Assembly: GCA_965227315.1 (NCBI GenBank)
Contig: OZ245737.1
Location: 2,294,001 to 2,358,000, forward strand
Length of the DNA stretch: 64,000 bases
Direction of reading: 5' to 3'
Origin: JANQHS01 sp965227315
GTDB taxonomy: Bacteria > Bacteroidota > Bacteroidia > Cytophagales > CCMP332
How positions within the stretch are numbered: position 1 is the stretch's first letter; each line of letters starts with the position of its first letter. A program made the position numbers and the translations under genes. This document shows, in pieces, positions 1 through 7,420 of the stretch. Below the pieces are notes generated by a model, which was not told the DNA's origin, did not search any database, and saw only the letters and a list, made by a program, of their open reading frames with translations.

Positions 1-153
1 ACCATCTTCTCCCCATTTACGGATCGCGAAATCAAATCCTTCAAAAAACTTTTGCCAGGTAGGGTCTACGGAATTAGGGGATGCCTGGTATTGATGGTAA
101 AGATCATCGATGTATTTGCCGTCAGCATTGGCGATATACGAATATTGGTCCAT
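1..153 (-). CDS. sucA: 2-oxoglutarate dehydrogenase E1 component, N-terminal fragment
   Basis: This is the first 51 codons of the thiamine-diphosphate-dependent E1 subunit, which decarboxylates 2-oxoglutarate in the TCA cycle; the rest lies beyond the window edge. The translation begins MDQYSYIANADGKYIDDLYH and continues through SVDPTWQKFFEGFDF, matching the conserved N-terminal segment of bacterial E1o proteins that precedes the catalytic domains. The ATG at 153 was chosen because the family begins at this point; the frame is open upstream without another ATG close by. It follows the dehydrogenase-like gene at 228-1439 on the same strand with a 74-base gap. The family call is firm from the motif, but only the N-terminus is visible. 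Confidence 0.9.
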   Translation of the reverse strand, partial: MDQYSYIANADGKYIDDLYHQYQASPNSVDPTWQKFFEGFDFAIRKWGEDG

Positions 154-227
154 GGCTGTTGGAATAAGCTGACCAAATGTATAGTCCTTTTCATATAATT
201 AAAAATTGCTTATGCGATTATACAATT

Positions 228-1439
228 TTATAAATTCAACCACTCTTCCAAATAGGCAAAATCGGGTTGGATCTTATGACCCTTGACGATGGTAGCCCGG
301 GTGATGATGGGCGTTTCATCCAGGGTCAGCAGATTGGGTAGTATGTGTTCGGTAAGCTCTCTTCCAAAATCCCGGGAGGCATCCCTGGGCAGTTCGTTTG
401 GAAGGTTATCCACGGCCATCACCGTGATGTTCGCTTCGTCCGAAAGCGCCGGGTCTACCTTGTTCTCTTCAGGATTGAAGTCGTAGATGGGATCTTCAAT
501 GGTGCTGGCCATTTTGGTTGACGGAATTGAACCTTCAATATCACAGGTAATATCCGCGATAACCTTGATGTGAAATCCGTTACCGATGATCTGTTCCCTT
601 TCGAAAAGGACAGGCGCGTTTGGGTCCCAATAGGCTCCGGCGATCATCAGGTCAGCGACATTGGCAAACTCGATGAATTTGCTCTCATATTCCGATGGGT
701 CATTGTGGAATCCGTCTCGGCTGAACTCTTCTCCGTCTTTTCTGTAGTAGTAATCCCTGGAATTGAGCTGGCAATAAACCGGCTCATTAAAATCCCTGCT
801 GAGAAATTCTTTTGCCGATACCTTTTTGATGCCCATGCCATTGAGGACTTCCATGGAACCTTTGGAAACTCTCCCACCGCCTGTAAGGGCGATCTTGATA
901 TTGGGAAGCTTTGCCTTGGGAAATTCTGTTTTGAGATCTTCAAGGTCTTTGCATTCATGGGCGGGCCGGAGGGAAAACAGATTATAGCGCCTCCCATAGG
1001 TCAGAATGCCGTTGTATGCCCCTACGATTCCTGCATACCTTCCAAAGGCGATCACCCTCATGCCGTTGTCATCCGTGAGCAATTCATAATCGATCAACCT
1101 GACATTGTTATCCCGGATATATCGAAGCAGGTCCTTGTTATACTCCTGCATCTTGATGGTATGTGAGAAGAACAGATAGGTCTTATTGGGAATGATATGA
1201 TCGATAGGAACTTCTTTGACTCCCAGAAGAACATGACAATCATCGACATTGTCCCTGACCTCTACTCCCTGGTCGCGATATTCCTGATCCGAATAACAGC
1301 GGATCGGGCTGGACTGAGCAATGATCTGTACATGAGGGTTTTGGTCCATGAATACCCTGCACTGTTCCGGGATCATGGGCACCCTTTTATCTACCGGTAC
1401 CTTACCCTCTCTGATGAGCCCTATACGAACCTTTGTCAT
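228..1439 (-). CDS. Saccharopine dehydrogenase (lysine-forming)/alanine dehydrogenase-like NAD(P)-binding oxidoreductase
   Basis: A 403-residue protein of the AlaDH/PNT fold. The N-terminal domain shows the family signature RIGLIREGKVPVDKRV (residues 5-20), a KEV segment near 75 and FSHT at 91-94. A nucleotide-binding segment, IALTGGGRVSKGSMEVL, lies at about 183-199. The protein is longer than alanine dehydrogenase and resembles the LYS1-type saccharopine dehydrogenases annotated in Bacteroidota. Substrate cannot be fixed from sequence alone; a lysine-branch or alanine-type dehydrogenase are both possible. It has its own -7 box at 1454-1461 and is divergent from accD. Whether it is co-transcribed with sucA downstream is unknown. 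Confidence 0.8.
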   Translation of the reverse strand: MTKVRIGLIREGKVPVDKRVPMIPEQCRVFMDQNPHVQIIAQSSPIRCYSDQEYRDQGVEVRDNVDDCHVLLGVKEVPIDHIIPNKTYLFFSHTIKMQEYNKDLLRYIRDNNVRLIDYELLTDDNGMRVIAFGRYAGIVGAYNGILTYGRRYNLFSLRPAHECKDLEDLKTEFPKAKLPNIKIALTGGGRVSKGSMEVLNGMGIKKVSAKEFLSRDFNEPVYCQLNSRDYYYRKDGEEFSRDGFHNDPSEYESKFIEFANVADLMIAGAYWDPNAPVLFEREQIIGNGFHIKVIADITCDIEGSIPSTKMASTIEDPIYDFNPEENKVDPALSDEANITVMAVDNLPNELPRDASRDFGRELTEHILPNLLTLDETPIITRATIVKGHKIQPDFAYLEEWLNL

Positions 1440-1453
1440 TCGGAATTTTTCGC

Positions 1454-1461
1454 CAAAATTA
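1454..1461 (-). promoter_or_regulatory. -7 promoter box TAATTTTG for the saccharopine dehydrogenase-like gene
   Basis: Read on the minus strand this is TAATTTTG, matching the Bacteroidota -7 consensus TAnnTTTG. It ends 14 bases before the ATG at 1439, giving a short leader. No clear TTG -33 element was found at the usual distance. Confidence 0.55.
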
Positions 1462-1529
1462 TCAAGAAAAACCGGAGGAATATTTTTTCCATCTTTTGCC
1501 TTTTTTCGTTCATCATTGGATCACTATGT

Positions 1530-1537
1530 TAATTTTG
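1530..1537 (+). promoter_or_regulatory. -7 promoter box TAATTTTG for accD
   Basis: TAATTTTG matches the TAnnTTTG consensus and ends 22 bases before the accD ATG at 1560. The -33 region is not obvious; the nearest TTG at 1517 is too close. Confidence 0.55.
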
Positions 1538-1559
1538 CATGCTTATCAAAAATTAAGGT

Positions 1560-2402
1560 ATGTCCTGGTTTAAAAGGAAGGCCAAGGGGATTCTGACACC
1601 CACCGATCAAAAACGGGAAGCTCCCGACGGACTTTGGTACAAAACCCCCTCCGGAAAGATCCTTCACATGAAGGAACTCAAAAAGAATAACTACGTATCT
1701 CCGGAAGACAGCTTTCATGTCCGTATCGGTTCGGCCGAGTATTTCGATATCCTTTTTGACAAGCATCAATTTGAAGAACTCGATGCTGAGATGAGCAGTG
1801 CCGATCCCCTGAAATTCAAGGATACCAAACCCTACCCAAAGCGGATCCAGGATTCGCAGAAAAAATCAGGGCTCAAGGATGCGGTAAGAACCGCAAAAGG
1901 AAAGATTGGCGGGCTTGAAATCGTGATCGCCTGTATGGACTTTGCATTTATTGGCGGTTCTATGGGGTCGGTGGTTGGAGAAAAAATTGGACGGGCCATC
2001 GATCTTGCCAGGGAACAGAAGGTCCCTTTTTTAATGATCTCAAAATCCGGTGGTGCCAGAATGATGGAAGCCGGATACAGTCTGATGCAGTTGGCCAAAA
2101 CCGCCGCCAAGTTGACCCAATTGGCCAAGGAAAAGGTTCCGTATATTTCTCTGCTGACGGATCCTACCACCGGAGGCGTTACCGCTTCCTATGCCATGCT
2201 GGGTGATTTTAATATTGCGGAGCCCGGTGCGCTGATCGGATTTGCGGGACCTAGGGTGATCAGGGAAACCATCGGAAAAGACCTGCCAAAAGGATTCCAG
2301 AGCTCCGAGTTCCTCCTTGACCATGGCTTTGTGGATTTTATCGTGGACCGCAGGGACCTTAAAAGGGTTCTGGTCAACCTTTTAAAACTCCTTGATAAAT
2401 AA
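1560..2402 (+). CDS. accD: Acetyl-CoA carboxylase carboxyltransferase beta subunit lacking the zinc ribbon cysteines
   Basis: A 280-residue beta subunit of the carboxyltransferase that, with AccA, moves carboxyl from carboxybiotin to acetyl-CoA for fatty acid synthesis. The crotonase-like core is intact, including the stretch around SKSGGARMMEAGYSLMQ and the TTGGVTASYAMLGD segment. The start MSWFKRKAKGILTPT is typical of AccD. Oddly, the four zinc-binding cysteines of the N-terminal ribbon are all replaced: the first CxxC position reads TPSG (29-32) and the second reads SPED (47-50), while the residues around them keep the family pattern. The product is therefore probably a zinc-free AccD rather than a paralog. 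The gene has its own promoter and stands alone, followed by nqrF. Confidence 0.93.
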   Translation: MSWFKRKAKGILTPTDQKREAPDGLWYKTPSGKILHMKELKKNNYVSPEDSFHVRIGSAEYFDILFDKHQFEELDAEMSSADPLKFKDTKPYPKRIQDSQKKSGLKDAVRTAKGKIGGLEIVIACMDFAFIGGSMGSVVGEKIGRAIDLAREQKVPFLMISKSGGARMMEAGYSLMQLAKTAAKLTQLAKEKVPYISLLTDPTTGGVTASYAMLGDFNIAEPGALIGFAGPRVIRETIGKDLPKGFQSSEFLLDHGFVDFIVDRRDLKRVLVNLLKLLDK

Positions 2403-2446
2403 GGTTGTTAAAGGGAAAATGATTACAAGAATTCCAATCCAAATTT

Positions 2447-2454
2447 TAATTTTG
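2447..2454 (+). promoter_or_regulatory. -7 promoter box TAATTTTG for nqrF
   Basis: TAATTTTG matches TAnnTTTG and lies 25 bases before the nqrF ATG at 2480. It indicates that nqrF is transcribed separately from accD. Confidence 0.5.
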
Positions 2455-2479
2455 CGAACCTTCAACGACAGTTAAAGTT

Positions 2480-3781
2480 ATGCTCCCAATCATCTCATCA
2501 ATTATAGCTTTTACAATTGTCATCCTATTCCTGGTTATGATCCTGCTATATGCTCAATCGAAGCTGGTGCAATCAGGGGATGTCTCCATCGTGATCAACA
2601 ATGATGCAGATGCTGCGATTTCGGTTCCGGCCGGAACCACGCTGCTTTCTACATTGTCTGCTCAAAAGATCTTTCTTCCCTCTGCCTGCGGTGGAGGTGG
2701 AACCTGCGCCATGTGCAAGTGCGTGATCGAAGAAGGAGGAGGAGAAGTTCTTCCTACGGAAGAAGGCCATCTGACTCGTCAGGAAAAGGAAGAGGGAGTT
2801 CGACTTTCCTGCCAGGTAAAGGTCAAAAATGATCTCAAGATCAGGGTACCGGATGAAATATTCGGAATCAAGAAATGGGAATGTGAGGTGGTTTCCAACT
2901 ACAACGTAGCCACCTTCATCAAAGAATTTGTGGTGAAGCTACCGGAAGGAGAAACACTGGACTTCAAATCAGGAGGATATATACAGATCGATGTACCCGA
3001 AATCGATATAGAGTTCAAAGGCATGGATATCAAGCCCCATCCCGATGATCCGGACGGTGCCGAAAAATTCAAACCTGAATGGGATAACTTCAAGCTTTGG
3101 AATCTGAAGATGAAGAATGATGAACCCATTTTCAGAGCCTATTCCATGGCCAATCATCCTGCAGAAGGAAATATTGTGATGCTGAACATCCGTATCGCCA
3201 CACCACCATGGGACAGGGCCAAAAACCAGTTCATGGATGTGAACCCCGGGATTTGTTCCTCATATGTCTTTAGCAGGGAGCCAGGTGACAAGGTGACGAT
3301 CTCAGGTCCTTATGGAGAATTCTTTATCAAGGACACCGACAAGGAGATGATCTACGTAGGTGGTGGTGCAGGAATGGCCCCTCTGCGTTCGCATATTTTC
3401 CATTTGTTCCATACGCTTAAAACCAATCGAAAGGTGAGCTATTGGTATGGTGGAAGGAGCCGAAGAGAATTGTTCTACACCGAGCATTTCAGAAAGATCG
3501 AAAAGGAGTTCCCGAATTTCTCCTATAACATAGCGCTTTCGGAACCACTCCCTGAGGATAATTGGACCGTGAAAAAGGATCTTAACGATAAGGAAGGTGA
3601 AGGATTTGTCGGATTCATTCATCAGGTTCTTATCGACAATTACCTGAAAGAACATCCCGAGCCCGAAGAGATTGAGTTCTACTTCTGCGGCCCGCCGATG
3701 ATGAATGCGGCGGTCATTAAAATGGTGGATGACTACGGGGTGCCGCCCGAAAACGTTTCCTTCGACGACTTCGGAGGATAG
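2480..3781 (+). CDS. nqrF: Na+-translocating NADH:quinone reductase subunit F
   Basis: A 433-residue NADH-oxidising subunit of the sodium-pumping Na+-NQR complex. It has an N-terminal membrane anchor (about residues 5-25) and a 2Fe-2S ferredoxin domain with Cys70, Cys76 and Cys79 in the motif CGGGGTCAMCKC plus Cys111. A FAD-binding domain carries RAYS (219-222), and an NADH-binding domain carries GGGAG (294-298) and a C-terminal FCGPPMMNA motif. Length is slightly above the usual 405-410 residues. The other nqr subunits are not in the window, and the gene has its own promoter and a strong terminator, so it appears to be expressed alone here. Confidence 0.94.
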   Translation: MLPIISSIIAFTIVILFLVMILLYAQSKLVQSGDVSIVINNDADAAISVPAGTTLLSTLSAQKIFLPSACGGGGTCAMCKCVIEEGGGEVLPTEEGHLTRQEKEEGVRLSCQVKVKNDLKIRVPDEIFGIKKWECEVVSNYNVATFIKEFVVKLPEGETLDFKSGGYIQIDVPEIDIEFKGMDIKPHPDDPDGAEKFKPEWDNFKLWNLKMKNDEPIFRAYSMANHPAEGNIVMLNIRIATPPWDRAKNQFMDVNPGICSSYVFSREPGDKVTISGPYGEFFIKDTDKEMIYVGGGAGMAPLRSHIFHLFHTLKTNRKVSYWYGGRSRRELFYTEHFRKIEKEFPNFSYNIALSEPLPEDNWTVKKDLNDKEGEGFVGFIHQVLIDNYLKEHPEPEEIEFYFCGPPMMNAAVIKMVDDYGVPPENVSFDDFGG

Positions 3782-3811
3782 TCGCTCAAAACATTCAGAT
3801 CATTGTGATTG

Positions 3812-3855
3812 ACCCCGTAAAATATCCAGCTTTTTTACGGGGTTCCTTTTTGTTT
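3812..3855 (+). terminator. Intrinsic terminator after nqrF
   Basis: A 10 bp perfect stem ACCCCGTAAA / TTTACGGGGT (arms 3812-3821 and 3834-3843) is followed by a T-rich tract. It sits 30 bases past the nqrF stop and ends transcription before the next gene at 3869. Confidence 0.85.
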
Positions 3856-3868
3856 TATTTGCTTCCAT

Positions 3869-5035
3869 ATGGGCTTCAGCATTTTTTTTGATCCGGTCGA
3901 AGAAAGACTAATCCAATCACTTGAAAATGAAGACACTCTTGGTGGCCAGATTTGGGTCAATACCAAGGGGCTTGATAAATGGAAGGAAGCGGATATTGCC
4001 ATTTTTGGAATCGATGAATATCGGGGTAATGGTGGCTTTAACTCGACCAATTCCGGCCTTACAGAGCTGCGCAAGTCATTATATAGCCTTTCAAGACTTT
4101 CCAGGGATATTCAGGTTTATGATCTTGGGAATATCAAGGCCGGGCAGGATCTTGAGGAGAGCTACAACAGGGTTTCCGAGGTGACCAATCTTCTCATGGA
4201 GAACAATGTGATCCCGGTACTGATCGGAGGAAGCCATGATCTGGATATCGGTTTTATCTCCGGACTGGCTAATCACAAACGGGATTCCCGGGTAGGGATT
4301 ATCGACAGCAAGATCGATCTGAAGTCTATCTCCGGAGGGAACCTTCCGGTGGATAGCCATCTGAGCAAGATCTTTATGAACGATTCCCTCAGTGTAGCCG
4401 GGTTTTCCATTATGGGCTACCAAAGCTATCTGCAGGATTCCTCCTCGGTAGGTCTGATGGAGAAGCTATGCTTTGAGCATTACCGGCTTGGGCAGATGCG
4501 CGATAATTTTGAGGCTATGGAGCCCGTGATCAGGGATCTGGATCTCTTGTCCATGGATCTGAATGCGATCAGGATGCAGGATTTTCCCTCAGGAGTCAGA
4601 CCCTTTCCTTTTGGTCTGAGCGGTGAAGAATTTGTGCGCCTCTGCTGGTATGCTGGCAACAATGGTTTTAGAAAAGGCATTGGATTCTTCGGCTATGATC
4701 AGAGTCGGGATCAAATGGATCAGGGAACAAACCTGTTGGCCGTGTCGATCTGGTATTATTTGGAAGGAGTGGCTTCAGGGAAAGATGGCCACCATCCTGC
4801 AATAGATCCTGACAATTTCAATCAATTCAAGGTTACCCTCGATGGCAAGGGCGGAGTGATCGAATTCTATAAAAGCAACTATCAGGATAAATGGTGGGTA
4901 AGGATACCGGTTTCCGCACAGCAGAAAGAGAATAACCCCAAGGGCATTTTTATTTCCTGCCTTCAGAAGGACTACCAAATGGCTCTGAATGGAGAGCTTC
5001 CTGAGCGTTGGGTTCAGGCGCAAACCTGGTTCTGA
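3869..5035 (+). CDS. Ureohydrolase (arginase/formimidoylglutamase) family protein with altered metal ligands
   Basis: A 388-residue protein with the arginase-agmatinase-formimidoylglutamase fold. The three metal-binding blocks can be recognised but are changed. The GGDHS block reads GGSHD (120-124), the DAHxD block reads DSKID (146-150, Lys148 in place of His), and the SxDxDxxDP block reads SMDLNAIRMQDFP (228-240, Asn232 in place of the second Asp). Four of the six usual Mn ligands remain (His123, Asp146, Asp150, Asp230). It may be a divergent enzyme or a non-catalytic relative; I cannot assign a substrate. It stands between the nqrF terminator and the TonB_C paralogs, with no histidine or arginine catabolism genes nearby. 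Confidence 0.75.
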   Translation: MGFSIFFDPVEERLIQSLENEDTLGGQIWVNTKGLDKWKEADIAIFGIDEYRGNGGFNSTNSGLTELRKSLYSLSRLSRDIQVYDLGNIKAGQDLEESYNRVSEVTNLLMENNVIPVLIGGSHDLDIGFISGLANHKRDSRVGIIDSKIDLKSISGGNLPVDSHLSKIFMNDSLSVAGFSIMGYQSYLQDSSSVGLMEKLCFEHYRLGQMRDNFEAMEPVIRDLDLLSMDLNAIRMQDFPSGVRPFPFGLSGEEFVRLCWYAGNNGFRKGIGFFGYDQSRDQMDQGTNLLAVSIWYYLEGVASGKDGHHPAIDPDNFNQFKVTLDGKGGVIEFYKSNYQDKWWVRIPVSAQQKENNPKGIFISCLQKDYQMALNGELPERWVQAQTWF

Positions 5036-5074
5036 ATTGAAACTATTCCTTTTGATTCCTAATTTTAATTGGGG

Positions 5075-5836
5075 ATGAAAAGGATCGCTATTGTATTTCT
5101 CACCTTTCTATCACTTCATTATACCGCCTTTGGTCAGGAGTTCGATTTCCCTCCTGATTGCTTTGGAGGTCCGGGGGAGTTCAAAAGGATCATACGCCAG
5201 GAAATGGTCTATCCTGAACAGGATCTCCGGGAAAATCGGGGTGGCAAGGTTCTGGTCGCCTTCATAGTTTACAGTGACGGTAGGATTGATTCGTTGAAGA
5301 TCCTTGAAAGTGTAAGCCCGGAGATCGATCAGGAAGCCCGGAGATTGATCCATATGTGTGAGTGGGTTCCCGGAGTGCTCGATGGAGAATTTGTGAGTAG
5401 CTATTGTTTGAAAAAGATTCCCTTCAAACCGGCTAGCTATCAGAAATTGCTGAAAGAGAGAAAATATACCGCCTCTGATGAATGGCCAGGTGAGATCATG
5501 CCGCTTGAAGCCGCGAATCCCGGACCTGTATTCAATTCCGGAGGCAGCTTTGAGAACTATCTGAGCCGCAACCTCGAATATCCCCAGATGGCTTTTAGCA
5601 GCGGCGTGGAAGGAATTGTTGAAGTTTCCCTGGTGGTTGAACCAACCGGGCGGGTGACCAACGTTGGTGTGGTTCATGGAATTGGAGGAGGTTGCGATGA
5701 GGAAGCCTTAAGGGTCATGAGAAATACCCTATGGAAACCGGGATATATAGATGGAAAACCAGGCCGGATCCGATACCGATTTCCGATACAATTCAGGATC
5801 AACAACATCGAATCGGCCAAATCGTTTTTTGAATAA
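5075..5836 (+). CDS. Secreted protein with two TonB C-terminal domains (paralog 1)
   Basis: A 253-residue protein with an N-terminal signal peptide (MKRIAIVFLTFLSLHYTAFGQ). Two TonB_C-type repeats follow. The first lies around GGKVLVAFIVYSDGRIDSL, with a downstream EARRLIHMCEWVPG. The second lies around GIVEVSLVVEPTGRVTNVG, with EEALRVMRNTLWKPG. It lacks the transmembrane anchor and Pro-rich periplasmic linker of an energising TonB. The ATG at 5075 was preferred over the TTG at 5069. It is followed after 6 bases by a paralog of the same layout, so the pair is probably co-transcribed. Its role is unknown; a periplasmic partner of TonB boxes or a peptidoglycan/outer membrane link are guesses. 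Confidence 0.8.
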   Translation: MKRIAIVFLTFLSLHYTAFGQEFDFPPDCFGGPGEFKRIIRQEMVYPEQDLRENRGGKVLVAFIVYSDGRIDSLKILESVSPEIDQEARRLIHMCEWVPGVLDGEFVSSYCLKKIPFKPASYQKLLKERKYTASDEWPGEIMPLEAANPGPVFNSGGSFENYLSRNLEYPQMAFSSGVEGIVEVSLVVEPTGRVTNVGVVHGIGGGCDEEALRVMRNTLWKPGYIDGKPGRIRYRFPIQFRINNIESAKSFFE

Positions 5837-5842
5837 TAGCTT

Positions 5843-6628
5843 ATGAAACCCTTAGTCGCATACATACTGATCCTGATTCCCTTTCTGGCTTTTTCCCAGG
5901 AGAAGGACTCGGATCCGATCAATTATGGAGGTAATAAGGAATTCAAGAGGATCTTCCTACAGGAATTGAATTACCCACAGACATCCATCAACAAGACCAT
6001 AGGAGGCAGGGTGATGATCGATGTACATGTGGACTCCGCAGGTAATGTCACCAAAACCGAGATCACGGAAGGTGTAGGGAAAGATGTTGATGCGGAGGCG
6101 CTGCGTATTGCCGCGCTGCTGCTCTGGGATCCGGCGATCAAGAAAGGCAGGAAGGTTGCGGGGGTCGGAGAACTGAAGTTCAAGTTCAATCCCTATAAGT
6201 TTGCGGCGATCACCAATGAGAGGGGGTATCAGGATGCAGAATACCCCAAGCTTTCGACCAATATCGTATGGAAGCCCGTGGAATTGCATCAGGAGCCATC
6301 ATTCGATGGAAGATATGATTCATTCGATGATTATGTAAAGGAAGAACTGGTCTTTCCTGAGGAAGCGAAGGTCAAAATGATCAATGGCTATGTGAAGGTC
6401 TTTTTCGTGATCGAACCAAACGGAAGAGTTACCAATATTAAACTGTTGGAACCACTGGAAGGAAACTGCGATGTGGTCGCCATGGACATGATCGAAAGAA
6501 GCAGGTGGAAACCCGGCCAATTAAGTGGCTTACCGGTAAGGTCTTCCCGAGTTGAGCAATTGGGATTTTTTACGATCAAGCGGAAAAGCCAGTTCTACCA
6601 CTCGGGAGAACAGACACCAAACCGCTAA
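5843..6628 (+). CDS. Secreted protein with two TonB C-terminal domains (paralog 2)
   Basis: A 261-residue relative of the preceding gene: signal peptide (MKPLVAYILILIPFLAFSQ), then two TonB_C repeats. The repeats are recognisable at GGRVMIDVHVDSAGNVTKTE with EALRIAALLLWDPA, and at GYVKVFFVIEPNGRVTNIK with VAMDMIERSRWKPG. Both proteins share a YGGNKEFKRIFLQELNYPQ-like / FGGPGEFKRIIRQEMVYPE-like segment right after the signal peptide, so they derive from a tandem duplication. No membrane anchor follows the signal peptide. The function is not known. The gene ends 219 bases before the permease gene, which has its own promoter. Confidence 0.8.
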   Translation: MKPLVAYILILIPFLAFSQEKDSDPINYGGNKEFKRIFLQELNYPQTSINKTIGGRVMIDVHVDSAGNVTKTEITEGVGKDVDAEALRIAALLLWDPAIKKGRKVAGVGELKFKFNPYKFAAITNERGYQDAEYPKLSTNIVWKPVELHQEPSFDGRYDSFDDYVKEELVFPEEAKVKMINGYVKVFFVIEPNGRVTNIKLLEPLEGNCDVVAMDMIERSRWKPGQLSGLPVRSSRVEQLGFFTIKRKSQFYHSGEQTPNR

Positions 6629-6660
6629 AATCTTACATACCTTTTTTGGGTTTATTTCAC

Positions 6661-6690
6661 TTGGAGGGATTGGGTGCTAAACTATCTTTG
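6661..6690 (+). promoter_or_regulatory. Promoter TTG-N19-TATCTTTG upstream of the PnuC-type permease
   Basis: A TTG at 6661-6663 and TATCTTTG at 6683-6690 are separated by 19 bases, an excellent match to the Bacteroidota promoter pattern. The start site would be near 6696, leaving a leader of about 150 bases before the ATG at 6848. In that leader AAGAT/ATCTT and CGCG/CGCG segments (about 6698-6749) could pair around an internal loop, but no known riboswitch motif is visible. Confidence 0.65.
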
Positions 6691-6847
6691 CACGGGTAAG
6701 ATCATCGCGGTCCAAAGGAAAGGTTTTCGATCGCGTAAATCTTCATCAGTAGAATATTTAAAGATTTAGTTTCTTGGTTTAGTGCGTAGTTTAAGGCTGG
6801 CTTGGTTTCCGAGTCAGTCTTCTTTTTTTATACGCATATTGGTTTTT

Positions 6848-7420
6848 ATGGAAATATGGCAAATTGAGTCCCTGGGAGTTATTTTTAGCCTTCTTTTTGT
6901 TTTTTTCAACGCCCGGGAGCATATCGTATGCTGGCTTTTCGGATTTCTTTCTTCAGCGGTTTACATCTATATTTTCTTCGTTTCCAAACTTTATGGCGAT
7001 TCGCTTCTTCAGATTTATTACCTGGTCATCGCTATTTATGGTTGGTACTCATGGGCTAAAAAGCCTCAGGAAATAGTCGATCAGGGGGTGAAATCCCTGC
7101 CCTTTTCTACCCTAAGAAATTGGTTGATTATTGGAGCACTTCTTACACCGGTTTTTGGTTACTATTTGGATAACCTTACCGATTCTGATGTTCCGTACAT
7201 GGATGGTTCCACCACGGTCTTCAGCTTCATCGCCACCTGGATGATGACCAGGAAGATCATCCAAAACTGGCTGATCTGGATCGTTGTTGATCTTGTATCA
7301 ACAGGACTCTATGTCTACAAGGAGCTTTATCAGACCTCCCTTTTGTTTCTTTTGTACACTATAATGGCCATTTATGGCTTTATGACCTGGAGAAGAAAAT
7401 TAGCATGGGCGGAAAAGTAG
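6848..7420 (+). CDS. pnuT: PnuC-family vitamin permease, probably thiamine type (PnuT)
   Basis: A 190-residue integral membrane protein with about seven hydrophobic helices. It carries PnuC-family segments such as FVFFNAREHIVCWLFGFLSS, YYLVIAIYGWYSWAKKP near the middle, and a C-terminal YGFMTWRRKLAW. PnuC proteins facilitate uptake of unphosphorylated vitamin precursors (nicotinamide riboside, riboflavin or thiamine), which are then trapped by phosphorylation. The ATG at 6848 was chosen over the GTG at 6782 because family members begin close to the first helix. It overlaps the kinase gene by 16 bases. A TPP riboswitch and TonB-dependent receptor just downstream make thiamine the likeliest substrate, but nicotinamide riboside remains possible because the kinase is NadR-like. 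Confidence 0.78.
   Translation: MEIWQIESLGVIFSLLFVFFNAREHIVCWLFGFLSSAVYIYIFFVSKLYGDSLLQIYYLVIAIYGWYSWAKKPQEIVDQGVKSLPFSTLRNWLIIGALLTPVFGYYLDNLTDSDVPYMDGSTTVFSFIATWMMTRKIIQNWLIWIVVDLVSTGLYVYKELYQTSLLFLLYTIMAIYGFMTWRRKLAWAEK

Noticed and set aside
6629..6847. Second TPP riboswitch before the permease
   Set aside because: The CTGAGA and ACCTGA blocks are missing, so no THI-box is supported there.
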